Positions 1 through 10,508 of a DNA stretch of 64,000 nucleotides are shown here, piece after piece. A program made the position numbers and the translations under genes. The notes beneath the pieces were generated by a model that had not been told where the DNA came from, searched no databases, and worked only from the letters and a program-made list of their open reading frames with translations. The first letter of the stretch is position 1; each line of letters opens with the position of its first letter. Origin of the DNA: Marasmius tenuissimus (lineage: Eukaryota > Basidiomycota > Agaricomycetes > Agaricales > Marasmiaceae); the NCBI GenBank assembly GCA_029532415.1, contig JAQOTA010000023.1:620001-684000 (forward strand), read 5' to 3'.

Positions 1-1808
1 GGAGGGCACAGAGGGCTCTGGTCGAAGCCTTGTCCGGTATCAAGAAAGGTGCCGTTGGAGACCGAGCAGAGTACTGTGTCAGACAGGTAGAGGAAAGCCT
101 TGGCTTTGCGGCGGGACGATACTTCGTGAATGAAACGTTCGCTGGTGAATCCAAGGTCAAGGCAACGAAAGTAATCACTGGTGAGAACCTTTTGCACTCC
201 GTGTCTGAACAACTAGCTCAGAAACGGTTGGAATACAGACATTGTGAAAACATTCGGGAAGTCTCACAAGAACGTTGACTGGATGGACAAGAAATCCGCC
301 AAGGCCGCTGAAGAAAAGGTGAAGAATGCTCGGGTCAACAACTTCTCAGTGCACTCATATATATCGTTTCAGGCCGACGCGCTTCGGGTGAAAGTTGGGT
401 ACCCACTCTACCCGGATACCGAAAGCGCCAGATCCATTGCGTTTTATTACCGCTCTGTCGAGGTCGACGACGACAAGTTCTTTGAGAACATTCTCAGCGC
501 CGCGTTCGTATACCCTTCATTTTGGCGTGATTGTTCGTTCCGCTCAACCTTCCTCTTGAACTATAGAGTCAGTGACGAGGTGAAAAAATGGGCACAATTA
601 GAGAAGGCACGAAATCCCAACACATGGGAGATGTATCCGTCCATGGTCAACGCTTACTTCAATCCACCTTCGAATGAGGTCAGTTAGCCTTTGTGCTTGC
701 TTGAGACGTACTAACGCCCCCTCCAGATCGTGTTCCCCGCCGGTATTCTTCAGCCGCCTTTCTTCCATAAGGATTGGTGCGTATAGACGTGTTATCTGGT
801 TGATATTTTCCTGACATATCGTAGGCCCGCATATCTTTCCTATGGGGCGTTTGGACATGTTGCCTCCCATGAGTTGACGGTGAGATATCTCGCACATCCG
901 TCGACACCTTCGCTAATGCGCAGCACTCTACTGCAGCATGCTTTCGACTCCGCGGGAAGGTTGTACAACCAAGAAGGTAAACTCGAGCAATGGTGGACCA
1001 ACTCGACAACCGAAGGGTTCGAAGAGAAGCAAGATTGTATCGTGAAACAATATTCCGGTAACATACCTTTATTCCCTTCGTCGTCTAGGACACGACTACT
1101 GATTGAGATGCATCATTCACAGAATATAGTATTGACGACGGTAAAGGCGGCAAGGTCCACGTTAATGTGAGTTTTAGTCTTTTTGTTTTCTATGTCGAAT
1201 CTCATCGGCTGAATGGGCGGATTCGTCGGCTTTAGGGGAACTTGTGAGTGGTTGAGGAAGCATGGGTACACGGGCGTGTCCTGAACGTATTTTTTCCCTT
1301 CTCTAGGACCTCCGGTGAAAACATTGGGGACACGGGCTTGGTGCAGGCGTACAGAGCCTGGGAGGCCCAGTATGATTCATCGCACAAGTCTGGAAACGAG
1401 TACCTACTGCCTGGACTTGACAAGTACACGCGGGAGCAACTCTTCTTCATATCTTTTGCCCGTGTGTGGGCAAGGAAGATGAAGCCTGCCGCCGCGGTGA
1501 GTGACATGAAACCCGTATTTTCAGCTTTGGCCGCGTGAACGTTTTCTGACCATGATCGCGCTATAGGTCCAACGTATTAGAACAGATCCCCACTCACCAA
1601 ATAATTTCCGTGTGGATGGCACTGTATTCAATATCCCGCAATTTGCAAAGGCGTTCAAGTGCTCCAAGAAGGCCAAAGTGGGTTATAATCGCAACTTATC
1701 GTCAATCATCTCGCTAATTGGGCAATTCACATCTTTCGTTAATTCACACTATTCCGTTAGCTCAACCCACCACCTGAGAAACAGTGCATCTTCTGGGGTC
1801 GATCATGA
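1..1808 (+). CDS. M13 family zinc metallopeptidase (neprilysin/ECE type), 5'-truncated
   Basis: Membrane or secreted zinc endopeptidase of family M13; the N-terminal part lies left of the window. Exons: 1-180, 239-678, 727-776, 825-879, 937-1057, 1123-1166, 1236-1243, 1307-1496, 1567-1677, 1761-1808. Splicing exon 4 to exon 5 builds HELTHAFDSAG, giving two zinc histidines and the catalytic glutamate; the intron falls inside the HExxH motif. The substrate-binding NAYF and the FPAGILQPPFF stretch lie upstream. The third zinc ligand is the Glu of ENIGD; the family norm is ENIAD followed by GG, whereas here it reads ENIGDTGL. The C-terminal NNFRVDG and the closing CIFW (then GRS-stop) are typical. 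Exon 7 is only 8 nt. The gene converges on HIS3, with 149 bp between stop codons. The family call is secure; substrate and location are not shown. Confidence 0.93.
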
Positions 1809-1957
1809 ACGTTCATTCGTACTTTCAGATACTGCTATACATACATAGGACTTCCAGGGCTTGTTGTACGAATAAGTTTTATTGACAGTACATTGGTAAT
1901 CTATCGTTTTTCACAACCTGTCTTGTCTAGGCTGGAAGTTCACACAAACGTTGTCGA

Positions 1958-2807
1958 TCACAGAACACCTTTGGTACTTGGAACGTCGCTACTGCCAGTT
2001 CTTTCGATTGCTTGTCGTATGGCAAGTGCTAGTGCCTTGAAGGCCGACTCGGCTCTACGCGCGTCGGAAAAAAAGGAAGTGTTTATCTGAGAAGGAGAGA
2101 GCTTACCTGTGATGATCGTTCTCCCCGCGAAGGACATCAACATGTAATGTACATCCGGACGCAATGGCAAAAGAATAGAAGATATGGGGCAGCATCTCTG
2201 TCGAGAGATCTCCTATTTTCTCGCGCTTTAGTCCTAGATCTGTGACGCAGTATGGCCTCGAGCAGATGTCGATTACTGCGCGAGAAAGTGCCTGCCAGTG
2301 CCAGTAGAGCATTAGACGGAAATGAGTAGCAGATGAAAATAACCTAGTTCTCACCTCGTCGAGAGGAGCGAACCCAGTTCCATAACGGCGTATCCCGCGG
2401 ACTTCGCCTAGGGCTTGCTTAAAAGCGGTCCCTAGCGCGATTGCACTGTCCTGTGAAGTAGTGTTGGTCTAACGAGTTGACTTGTTACTAGTTCAAAACC
2501 TATCTGCTGTGTGGTGATCGTCGATCCAAAGATCCCCTTTACATTTCATTGTGAGCGACATTCCCCCGTGCTTTGCAAGAGCGGTATACATCTGAATACA
2601 TGGAAGAAGACCAAAGGATTAGCGGTGAGTTGGCTTTACAAAGTGACATTGAGTGAAATGAACACTCGCGTGGTCGAGAAAACCTATTCCAGTCGATACA
2701 TCGATGATCTGCGCAACACCCGATCCTGGTGCACAATCCAAATTGAGCGAAACTTCGATGGATGTCTCGCTAGTCGAACGGTTGACTGTCGCTTGTCGAG
2801 CGGCCAT
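1958..2807 (-). CDS. HIS3: Imidazoleglycerol-phosphate dehydratase
   Basis: Sixth step of histidine biosynthesis: dehydrates imidazole glycerol phosphate to imidazole acetol phosphate, using two Mn ions in a 24-mer. Exons on the minus strand: 2807-2670, 2591-2500, 2445-2355, 2291-2107, 2054-1958, giving 200 aa, close to the usual 195-220. Diagnostic motifs are RSTSET near the start, GIGFLDH, the metal-binding [20 protein letters not shown], the second [11 protein letters not shown] and the C-terminal DVPSTKGVL. Intron 1 has a GC-AG border (donor gcgagt), because only that junction joins FLDH to [10 protein letters not shown] in frame. The start ATG at 2807 is the only one before the conserved R-x-T-x-E-T motif. 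It is divergent from MSS51 with 114 bp between start codons. Confidence 0.96.
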
Positions 2808-2921
2808 GGTACTACTAGAAAATTTGTGGTGCTAGTTTGGGGACTTTGCAATTGAAAAGCTTTGAAGTTGGAAGAGAAAAGGAGAGGCTGTTGGTACACA
2901 AAGTAAAACAAATGTTCTGGA

Positions 2922-4741
2922 ATGGCCGGGCAGATGCCGGAATACGCCATGGCCTTTCCTCTACGAGTCTGTCAGAGGTCATCGACGCGTCTCGTTCGCG
3001 GTATCCGTCCTCGACAGTCCCTTTCTCATTCTCCGTATTCTTACAACCAATGTCGAACATTTCTCGGTCTGTTTCGCAAGTCAAAGCTCAAAGAAAAACA
3101 GGAGCCCCCGGAACCAGTACCTCTGCTCAGCGAGGATGACCTGTTTCACCCGTTCTCGAAATCTCCTTTCCCCCAAGTTCGTGCCAGAGGTGAAGCGATA
3201 TCTTCTATGGCACCGTGCCCAGTCTGTGTTGCTTCGCATAGCCACGTACATGCGCACACGCAGGCACAACCCAAAACTGTAAAGTTCGAATGTCCAGATT
3301 GCGGATGGCCGACGCATTGCTCGGAAGAACATTGGAGGGAGGACAAGGAACATGAAAAATACTGCTCGAGGCTCAGGGAGGCCAATGAGGACGAACATGA
3401 TCTCCGTAGCGGAAGAAAGTTCCCCGAGTTTGAATTACCAGGTACGTTCATTTGCGCCCTCGAAATCCCAAACAAGTTCTTCTTGTTCACAATGCTCCTT
3501 GCAGGTCCTCAGGGATACGACGAAGCCATCTCCTTTGCGAACTGGGACGTCTTCTGGTACACGCGTGGCTTCAACTCCATGGACACCGAGCGGGCGCGTA
3601 GACATGCTAGTAAGCTGTTGACCTTTCCCATAACGATCGGAAGCGTTTTGCACCAACATAGTTCGCTTATGTTGAACAACCAACGATTGACACCGGAAGG
3701 AAGTCGTTCCATGGCTGGTGAGCTAGCCTTTTCCCGTAGTCTTCGTTTGCCTGCCGCTGAACCAGAAGAATTCAATTTTCAGCCATAAGGTCGACACTCC
3801 ATGTCGAACCTGGCGCACCGGAGACTCACGAGGCCTCAGTGGGCAAACCGCAGGTTCGGATATTCGTCCTCGGCGCCCGCGCAGAATCTTCCCTTCCTCC
3901 TCATGTTTGGGAGCAGTTGGGTTTCGTTTTCCCTGCCGCGAACTTCCACGTACTGTTCGTTGGGCCCCAAGTTTCCTTGCCGAAGCAACACCAGGAACAG
4001 GCAAGCGCCGAGTTAAAAGGAAGGAACCAAGAGGGCTCATCTGTTGACGCGGGTGCGAAAGAAGGTGAAAACATGTCGCAAGAACATGCGGCCACACCAG
4101 ATAATGGATCGACCTCTAGCACTAGAACAAGTACCGACGTCACCGAAAAGCCTCTCTACGTCCCCAATGTCTACGAACCGCCGACTCCAGCTCCCATACC
4201 CGCTCTTAAGTGGACCAGATCCTCCGTGGCGCGATACGGAGTGCCGTCATACACGACTCCCTACTCATATCAGATGTCTATATCCGGACTACAGAGCAAC
4301 TACGCGGACGTTCACCACCTTTTTGAAGAAACACTCGACCCTTACAGTGATGTCTTCTTCTTCTTCTCACCTGGATTTGGGTTCCCATCGCCAACGTCGA
4401 ACTCAGAATCGGGGGAGCCCTTACTTCAGATCAGTTCCCCAACGGAATGGGGTCCTGTTCTGCCCATGTTGTTGGCGTCAAAGTGCCCCATATTCGTGAC
4501 TGGCTTCTCACCGGCGGATGTCGAACGAGACGTGAAATCCTTGTCGACCGCACCCGGAGTCGCGGGCGAGTTTGAATGGATTGTTACGCCCGGACCTAAT
4601 CCGTTTGGGAGTGAGAAGTGGGAGGTGGCAGATTTCGATCCGAGGGTGATGGTCAAGACAAACTGGGGTATCTGGGGAATCAGAGGGAAGAGTAGGGATA
4701 TCCAAGAAAGGAGTTTCTTTGAGAATCTCTTTACGAGGTAG
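2922..4741 (+). CDS. MSS51: MSS51-like mitochondrial translation activator (MYND-like zinc finger)
   Basis: Homolog of yeast Mss51, which activates COX1 mRNA translation and assembly at the mitochondrial inner membrane. Exons: 2922-3441, 3505-3717, 3783-4741, giving 563 aa. The first intron is a multiple of three without stops, so the frame reads through it; the junction ELPG-PQGYDE supports splicing. The N-terminus is rich in Arg and Ser and lacks acidic residues, as in a mitochondrial presequence; in-frame ATGs at 2934 and 2949 are alternative starts. A zinc finger begins at CPVC (about residue 100) and continues through CPDCGWPTHC to HEKYC, matching the MYND-like finger of the family. The conserved C-terminal part holds NWDVFWYTR and WIVTPGPNPFGS. 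A Ser/Thr-rich insert of about 60 residues follows the VGPQVSLPK region. Confidence 0.88.
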
Positions 4742-5035
4742 TATATTTTGTGGTCGCAGGTAGACTAGTTTAATAATGAACTAAAATAATGCACCAACTC
4801 GAGCTAAGTAGCGGTTATCAGATCATGGATGAGCGGCGAATGTTGTTGACAGAATGGGGCAAGTTCAGACTTGCTCAGTTTTTGCCAGCATGAACAGTTG
4901 AACGTTGAACCCTTGTGACCATCGGAAAGTGATTAAAGGGAATAGCAGTTTTAGAAGCGCGCAGGGCCCTGAGAGAGAAGCAGGTCAAAGCGTGTCATTT
5001 CAGATCGACCCCGACTAGTTCCTCCGCTTTGACGT

Positions 5036-5914
5036 TTAGTTACGGGCAATGGCAATATTTCCACTACGAGCGAACGGTCAGAATCTACACAACAGACTGA
5101 TGGAAAAAGGTAAAACGTACCGGTTCATCAGAGCAGTCTTGTGGAACAATTCCTTCTTCTTCAACGTTTCACTCTCCCCCTTGATAACCATTATGATCTC
5201 TCTAGCCAATCTCTCGGCAATCGTCGGGCCTCCCTGACGTGATTTCTGGGTGGCCTCTATCAACCATTGCATGGCGTACCAGATACCCTGTTTCTCGCTC
5301 AGCGGCACGGGCTTGTAGATCATTTTGGTAGCGTGCTTGTGTCCTATGACCCTGACGGCCGGTGAAAGCTTGAACATAGCCTGTCGGACAATAGGCAACG
5401 GAGGTGCACGGGTCCATGCGTGGATATGGAGGAGCATTTGAGAAATGTGACGAGAGGCCTTTGCGCGTTCACCATGATGCATGAGACGGGAAGTCATGAA
5501 GTGAAGAAGAGGATCCTCTTGTGGTGGAATATTCATCAACGGTGGTAGGTTCGCCTTGTTTTTTGACTGGAGAGAAGGGAATACGAGCTCGAGGTAGTCC
5601 GTCTCCGGGATAGCGTCAGCTGAGGACGCGAGGGCGTTCCGAGCCTCTGCGTTGCCCGAACCATTTGAGAGTTCGTCTGTCCCTTCTATGGCTTCCTCCA
5701 GTTCCTCCATGATGTCTGCACCCTCGTCTTCGACGCCGTACTCTTCGTACGCGCTGAGAGCGTCCTGTTCCGCGTCGGTCTCGTTCCTCGACGCTGGTGG
5801 CCGGTAATCAAGTCGTGGATGTGAGACAGATATATGTCGTGGAGAAGGTGCTAGACGACGTGAACAGGGCACAGCAGCCCTCTTCGCTGCCTGTCTCAAC
5901 GTCGCGGCCAACAT
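5036..5914 (-). CDS. RSM7: Mitochondrial small-subunit ribosomal protein uS7m
   Basis: Mitoribosomal S7, which binds the 3' major domain of the small rRNA. Exons: 5914-5121 and 5063-5036, giving 273 aa. The first 50 residues resemble a matrix-targeting presequence (Ala/Arg-rich, MLAATLRQAAKRAA), followed by a variable acidic segment. The S7 core starts near LMHHGERAKASRHI, continues through WLIEATQKSR and AERLAREI, and ends with HKTALMNR; the 28-nt second exon adds GNIAIARN, completing the conserved NR-x(n)-R tail. The intron (57 nt) lies just before that tail, so the unspliced frame ends in an unrelated sequence. The gene converges with MSS51 across 294 bp. Confidence 0.92.
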
Positions 5915-6095
5915 TGCTGGAGAGAAGGAAATTCAAAGTGCTTATGTAATTTTCCGGTTGGGCGTTCAAGGGGCCATTCGGAACGAGAAACGAGGTCCAT
6001 TGAGAGTTGAGCTAATGATACAGGTGAAATACACATAGTTCGAGTCCGTTGTCTTCGATATAAAGAATAATCATACAGTACAGTATCAAGGCGCT

Positions 6096-6948
6096 TCAAA
6101 CAACGTGAAGGTCAATCTTGCGAAGTTGGGTGACCTGCCCGGGCCGGCGGCAAGAAGGACAACCTTGGTTGTTTTCGAAAGCGTGTCTGATACACGATGT
6201 GCAGAAGAGATGTCCACATTGAGCTGCGCTCATAGATTTGGGTGTCGAGAGACAGATGGGACAGCTCTGAGCGACCTTCTTTGGTGGTTGACCATGGGCT
6301 ATACGTTGTTTAAGAGCCTGGAATCGGTTCTTTGGTTAGACAGGGTTCAACAGAAAAAGGAGGTTGCAGATACATACCAAGATGGCTTTCCCTACTTCCA
6401 CGCGACTCATAGAAGGAGTAGAGTCGTTCGAAGAAACGATAGGATCTTCTTTGTGGGCTTCACGATCGAGTTTGGCACCCATTTCATCCTCCCATCCTTG
6501 TGGCTCAGCGGCGGGATCATATTCGGCAGCATCATCATCGTCGAAGTCTTCTCGGTGGCAAGGGGCGTATTCCATGTGCTGAACATCGAAGATTAAGTAA
6601 AGGCGAGATAGATTTGGAGATAGTAAACATACGACTCGGAATCCGGAGGGTGTCTTGAAGCTCTTATCGCAATCGCGGCAGTAGTTGTGGCGAGATGAGA
6701 GAACATAGTGCTGAAAAGAAGCAAGTAAGTCACGTCGTTCTACTGTTATGTATCGATGAGCTCACGTTGCGAAGCGAGTTCATGTTGAGGAAGCTCTTCT
6801 TGCAGGGTTCGCAACGAGGGTGACGGGGAGTGGACTCCAGGTGTTGGCGAAGCAGATGTTTCGACCAAAAGTGCATGTCACAAAGCGAACAGTACTGTTG
6901 TTCGAATTGGTTGCTGGAGGAGCTGAGGGTTGCTTTCATGGAAGGCAT
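6096..6948 (-). CDS. C2H2 zinc finger plus RING finger protein (putative E3 ligase)
   Basis: Predicted 227-aa protein with C2H2-type fingers and a C-terminal RING. Exons: 6948-6766, 6710-6633, 6578-6378, 6317-6096. Finger 1 is CSLCDMHF with HLLRQHL; a CEPCKKSF half follows and is completed after intron 1 (LRN-HYVL); finger 3 is CRDCDKSFKTPSGFRV-H, with intron 2 just before its final His. The RING reads CPICL, CGHLFCTSC and CPSCRR near residues 175-215, a complete C3HC4 set. Such RINGs usually bind E2 enzymes, so a ubiquitin ligase role is likely but inferred. Intron 3 separates an acidic middle region from the RING. The ATG at 6948 is favoured over an upstream in-frame extension, because a TATAAG element lies about 100 bp upstream. 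Confidence 0.85.
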
Positions 6949-7783
6949 GTTGATAGAAAGGCAGTTGTAGAGAGTTGGAGTACGTAGTAGTGATGGTGGA
7001 ACAGGTAAGAGTTGTGATGGAGAATCGCGGAGGAAGGGACCCCTACTTATACTTTTAGAGCGGCAATGTTTCAGACTTTCAGCCCCTTTCAACAAGTGCA
7101 ACGAGTGGTGCCGGTGAATCAACCGGTGAATCAAAAAATGGCCCCGGACTTCGAACGGAAGAGACAGTCATTTTAGGAGATCGGCGGCGGATGTAAGTCA
7201 ACATCAACTCACCGGCTTCGGCAATTGTGATTTGGGCTTTGTCGCGCGAACATTCGGAGTACCAGCCTGCTGGACCCTGGTGCGTGCGAATTTAGAGTTA
7301 TCATTACAGTAGCGGGGGATCTGGATAGTCGCATGTAGCAGCTTGGGGATCATCTACCGAGATTGGATCCAGGTCAGGGTTCTCCCGTTGCGTATGGGAG
7401 GTGAATCAAGGCGGGAGGTCGGGGGAAGACTTTGACTTTGTTTAGGGGGGCTTGTGGATGTAAGTCGAAAAATTTCAGAGTACCCGAATATGTAGGACGG
7501 CTCGGAGATTCATGGAATCGCGAATGATGACTCGGGGTTCGTAGAGCCTTGAGGGTGAGAGTTAGAAGCAGCCACATGAGATACTATGACGCTAGATGTA
7601 AGTCGGGGGCCATATAGGTATGCAGACGTGGGCAAAACATTCTATAGAGCAGGGGTGTCTCGTCATTACATGGATTCTAAATTACAATTATACTGAGCTC
7701 CGGTCAGCACCGACGTGACAACATGGAGAGAGGAACAACCTGAACTTACCAGCGGCATAGAGTAATATCCGTCTAATGAAGAA
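6949..7783. other. Intergenic region with three copies of GATGTAAGTC
   Basis: No convincing coding frame in 835 bp between the C2H2/RING start and the TIM14 stop. It contains three exact 10-bp copies of GATGTAAGTC on the plus strand (7190-7199, 7457-7466, 7595-7604) and a tandem CCGGTGAATCAA pair near 7111-7134. The right end would hold the TIM14 3' UTR and the left end the promoter of the zinc finger gene. Confidence 0.5.
7046..7051 (-). promoter_or_regulatory. TATA-like element of the C2H2/RING gene
   Basis: TATAAG on the minus strand, about 98 bp upstream of the ATG at 6948, followed by a short GC-rich stretch. Position and sequence fit a core promoter; no transcription start can be read from sequence alone. 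Confidence 0.45.
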
Positions 7784-8153
7784 TCACCGTCTTTTATCCA
7801 TTTTTTCTAGGAGGTCCTTTGCTTCGTTAATTTTGCTCGCAAGGTATGGTGAGCCTCCTCGGTCTGGATGGTTAGCCAGCATAATCTGACGGTGGGCATC
7901 CTTCAAGTTTTTACGAAGTTGGGGGCCGTCCCTGTATAAGATTTTTCGGTCAGATCCATTGCTCTTTGAAACTAGACCCTTGTCTGACGCACTTGAGACC
8001 GAGAATGGAGATTGCTTCTCCTCTGTCCATTTTTGCTTTGAACCCTCCTTTTGCCCACTGATCTGCGGCACCTTTTCCAGCTCTCCGTAGGAAATGTCGG
8101 CCAGCAAGAGCTGCAGCAACGGCACCAACGCCTGCTAATGCGAGTTCTGCCAT
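7784..8153 (-). CDS. TIM14: TIM14/Pam18, J-protein of the mitochondrial import motor
   Basis: Inner-membrane J-domain protein that stimulates Hsp70 in the PAM motor of the TIM23 translocase. Exons: 8153-7993 and 7931-7784, giving 102 aa, similar to the short eukaryotic forms. An N-terminal hydrophobic Ala/Gly/Leu segment (residues 2-22) is the membrane anchor, followed by KGGFKAKM and EAISILGL. After a 61-nt intron come [16 protein letters not shown], with the essential HPD tripeptide, and [11 protein letters not shown]. The start at 8153 is chosen because the family begins directly before the transmembrane segment. It is divergent from STN1, with 131 bp between starts. Confidence 0.95.
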
Positions 8154-8201
8154 GAGAGTGAGAGACAAGCCAGATTTTGTGGGAAAAAATCGCTCGCGGT
8201 C

Positions 8202-8207
8202 ACGCGT
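8202..8207. promoter_or_regulatory. ACGCGT (MluI cell-cycle box) between TIM14 and STN1
   Basis: Perfect palindromic ACGCGT, 78 bp upstream of the STN1 start codon. In yeasts this is the binding core of MBF, which drives G1/S transcription of replication genes. STN1 is a plausible target; TIM14 is not. A single hexamer is weak evidence by itself. Confidence 0.4.
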
Positions 8208-8284
8208 CAGAGTTGATGTGGCTGTGACGCCCCTGTTCTGCTCTGACCACCACCGTCCTCCACCGTGACGACTCTTGTCTCCCG

Positions 8285-10264
8285 ATGAGCTTCACTTCTG
8301 TCCTAGAGCATCATCCTAGTAATAAAGGCTCCGTTTTGCTAACTCCAAGGAAACGAAAAGTACCACCATCGCAGGATCCATTAGATTCAAGTCAGCCTGC
8401 TTCGAACGCTGAGATTTTCAAATGGGTGTTTGGTTCTGAAGCAGTAGCATCCTGTTTCATTCGCGATGTCTTTCAGATGCGTCACCATTCAGACAAAGGT
8501 AGTGAGTCGGAGGTACTCTTCTCTGACCGGCGGGGAAACTAATGATTGACAAAGCCGAAGTGTTCTATTGGCTCAAGCGCGTACCCTGCAGAAGTGTGAG
8601 GTTGGTTGGGCTCGTTGTTGGAGTTCAGGTATTAGAGAAGAGGGTCGTTTACACAGGTGCGTCCAGCGGTGACTACGTCTCTGTGTTGCACGCTGATGAT
8701 ACTCAAAGTTGACGACGGAACTTCGGTCATCGAGTGCCTTCACCGATGTTCTCCTCCACAACAATCACCATCAAAGAGTTCTCATGTCAAGAAGAAGCCG
8801 GCGAACAACGATATCTTTCCCAAACCTAGAGCTCATGTAGGGCATTATGTCCGAGTGGTGGGGAAGGTTGTCCAGTTCTTTGAGACGCGCCAGATCGTAG
8901 TGGACAATCTAGGTGTGCCTTCACTCATCCACTGGTTCCGTTCTTCTGCCAATATCAACACCACCAGAGCGATGTAAATCAGCGAACGAACAGCCAACGC
9001 ACTGGAAAACTGTACTAGATCTACACAAATCACACTATTCATTGAACGAACCATTTACTATTCCCCAATTTGCTGCGCCCGAAACAACCTATCCAATGCC
9101 ACAAGTCTCCCAACTACCCCAGACACCTTCACAAGCATCCCAGGCAAGCTCAGCTGCCCCCAGTCCTACAAAGTCGAACGCCTCGTCTATACAGGTAATT
9201 CCGGTCGTTCGTCTTTGTACATCTTTGCTCATGTTGGTCTCCAGTCCCCACGCAAACTTCGACATCCTTCCCGACTGCGTTCGCGCGATCTCACAGATAT
9301 CACATTTCGCATCTATGTTAAGCATTACATGGACAACTACGCGTCCAGTGCCGATGACGACCGCACAGACGACAACGACGATCGCGGAAGCATGCTCGAT
9401 GTCCCTACGACGCCGACGAAGGGCCGCCATCGATCGTCTTTCAATATAAACGACGCAGATACAACTCCTCGGCCATCGCGTCGCCAGCTTATAGGTGTCC
9501 CAACTGCCAAGTTACCTGCCAGTCAGGGCTGTACGCAGCGCGGGTTTACTCTCTCGTTCCTTCGACGCGTGCCAGAGTTGTCTGATATGGCTAAGAGAGT
9601 GGTTCGAGCCGAAGCTCAGAGGCGAGAACGAGAAGCTAGACGGAAGGAGAAAGAACGAGCAAGAGAACAGGCGACTATGCCGGCGACCCGGAACAAGAGC
9701 GTGACTTCGCAATCGGCAATGCCCAACATTTTGAAATCTACCTCCAGTATCGGTGCCCGACAAGAGACCGTCTCGATTAAAATGAAGCGGCTGTGGAACA
9801 AAACGATCAGACAACTGGTCTTGGATGGCAGTATTGTGTTCTGGAGTGGCCCGGTGTATTCGGCGGCCGCTCTCGGTAATCCATGGCGAGACCGATCGAT
9901 AACTTCTAGCCTGAATCTCACCACGTCTACATCCCTGATGAGTGAAGGCGTATCGTTGTTCTCTGCCGCCGGTGACACTACCTCGGGTGCAGAGCGAGAT
10001 GAAGAGGAGGACGTCGTGCTTTCAGACCCTGAACCAGACGAAGTTGCGTACGTGCCGCTCACACCGCAGTTCCTGGCCATAGAAGTGGAGAAGATGATAC
10101 GAAAAATCAAGGCTCCAACGAAGCAAAGCATACTGTCTTATCTCAAGAGGGACGACGTGTGGATAGGTGTGGGAGAGTGGAATGTTAGGGAAGCACTTGA
10201 AGTGCTTCAGAATGAGGGGCGAGCTTGGGTTGACAGGAATGGGGTGTGGGATCTGGTGTTGTAA
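8285..10264 (+). CDS. STN1: STN1, OB-fold subunit of the CST telomere-capping complex
   Basis: Telomere end protection and recruitment of polymerase alpha-primase, as part of Cdc13/CTC1-Stn1-Ten1. Exons: 8285-8498, 8555-8656, 8709-8912, 8968-9194, 9245-10264, giving 588 aa. The OB-fold covers residues 70-190: VFYWLKRVPCRSVRLVGLVV, then VVYT-VDDGTSVIECLH across intron 2, then HVGHYVRVVGKV and TRQIVVD. The segment PTHWKTVLDLHKSHY follows, as in fungal Stn1. A basic, Arg/Glu-rich linker near residues 370-400 leads to a C-terminal winged-helix-like region ending IKAPTKQSIL, WNVREALEVLQNEG and GVWDLVL. The gene converges with CDC45 over 244 bp. Confidence 0.87.
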
Positions 10265-10508
10265 GGACTCTGGGTTTTCGGAATACTGATCTGCAGAACT
10301 CCTTACAATCATGACTTTACGTCGCTGCTCACGATAATCGACATGCATTCTCACTACTCCTTTGGGTTTCAGATTTGACTATTTGAACGAGTGCTGGTAT
10401 TGTACAACATCTAGGATTGTAGAAATGAAAATGCGTGCCTAAAACCTACAAGAGTAAGGAGCATAATTATGAATTACTATCATAAATAGAATAAACGATA
10501 TCATGATC

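Noticed and set aside
598..1064. Several minus-strand frames of 74-109 codons over the M13 gene
   Set aside because: They overlap exons of the M13 peptidase on the other strand and have no motif or splice-consistent continuation.
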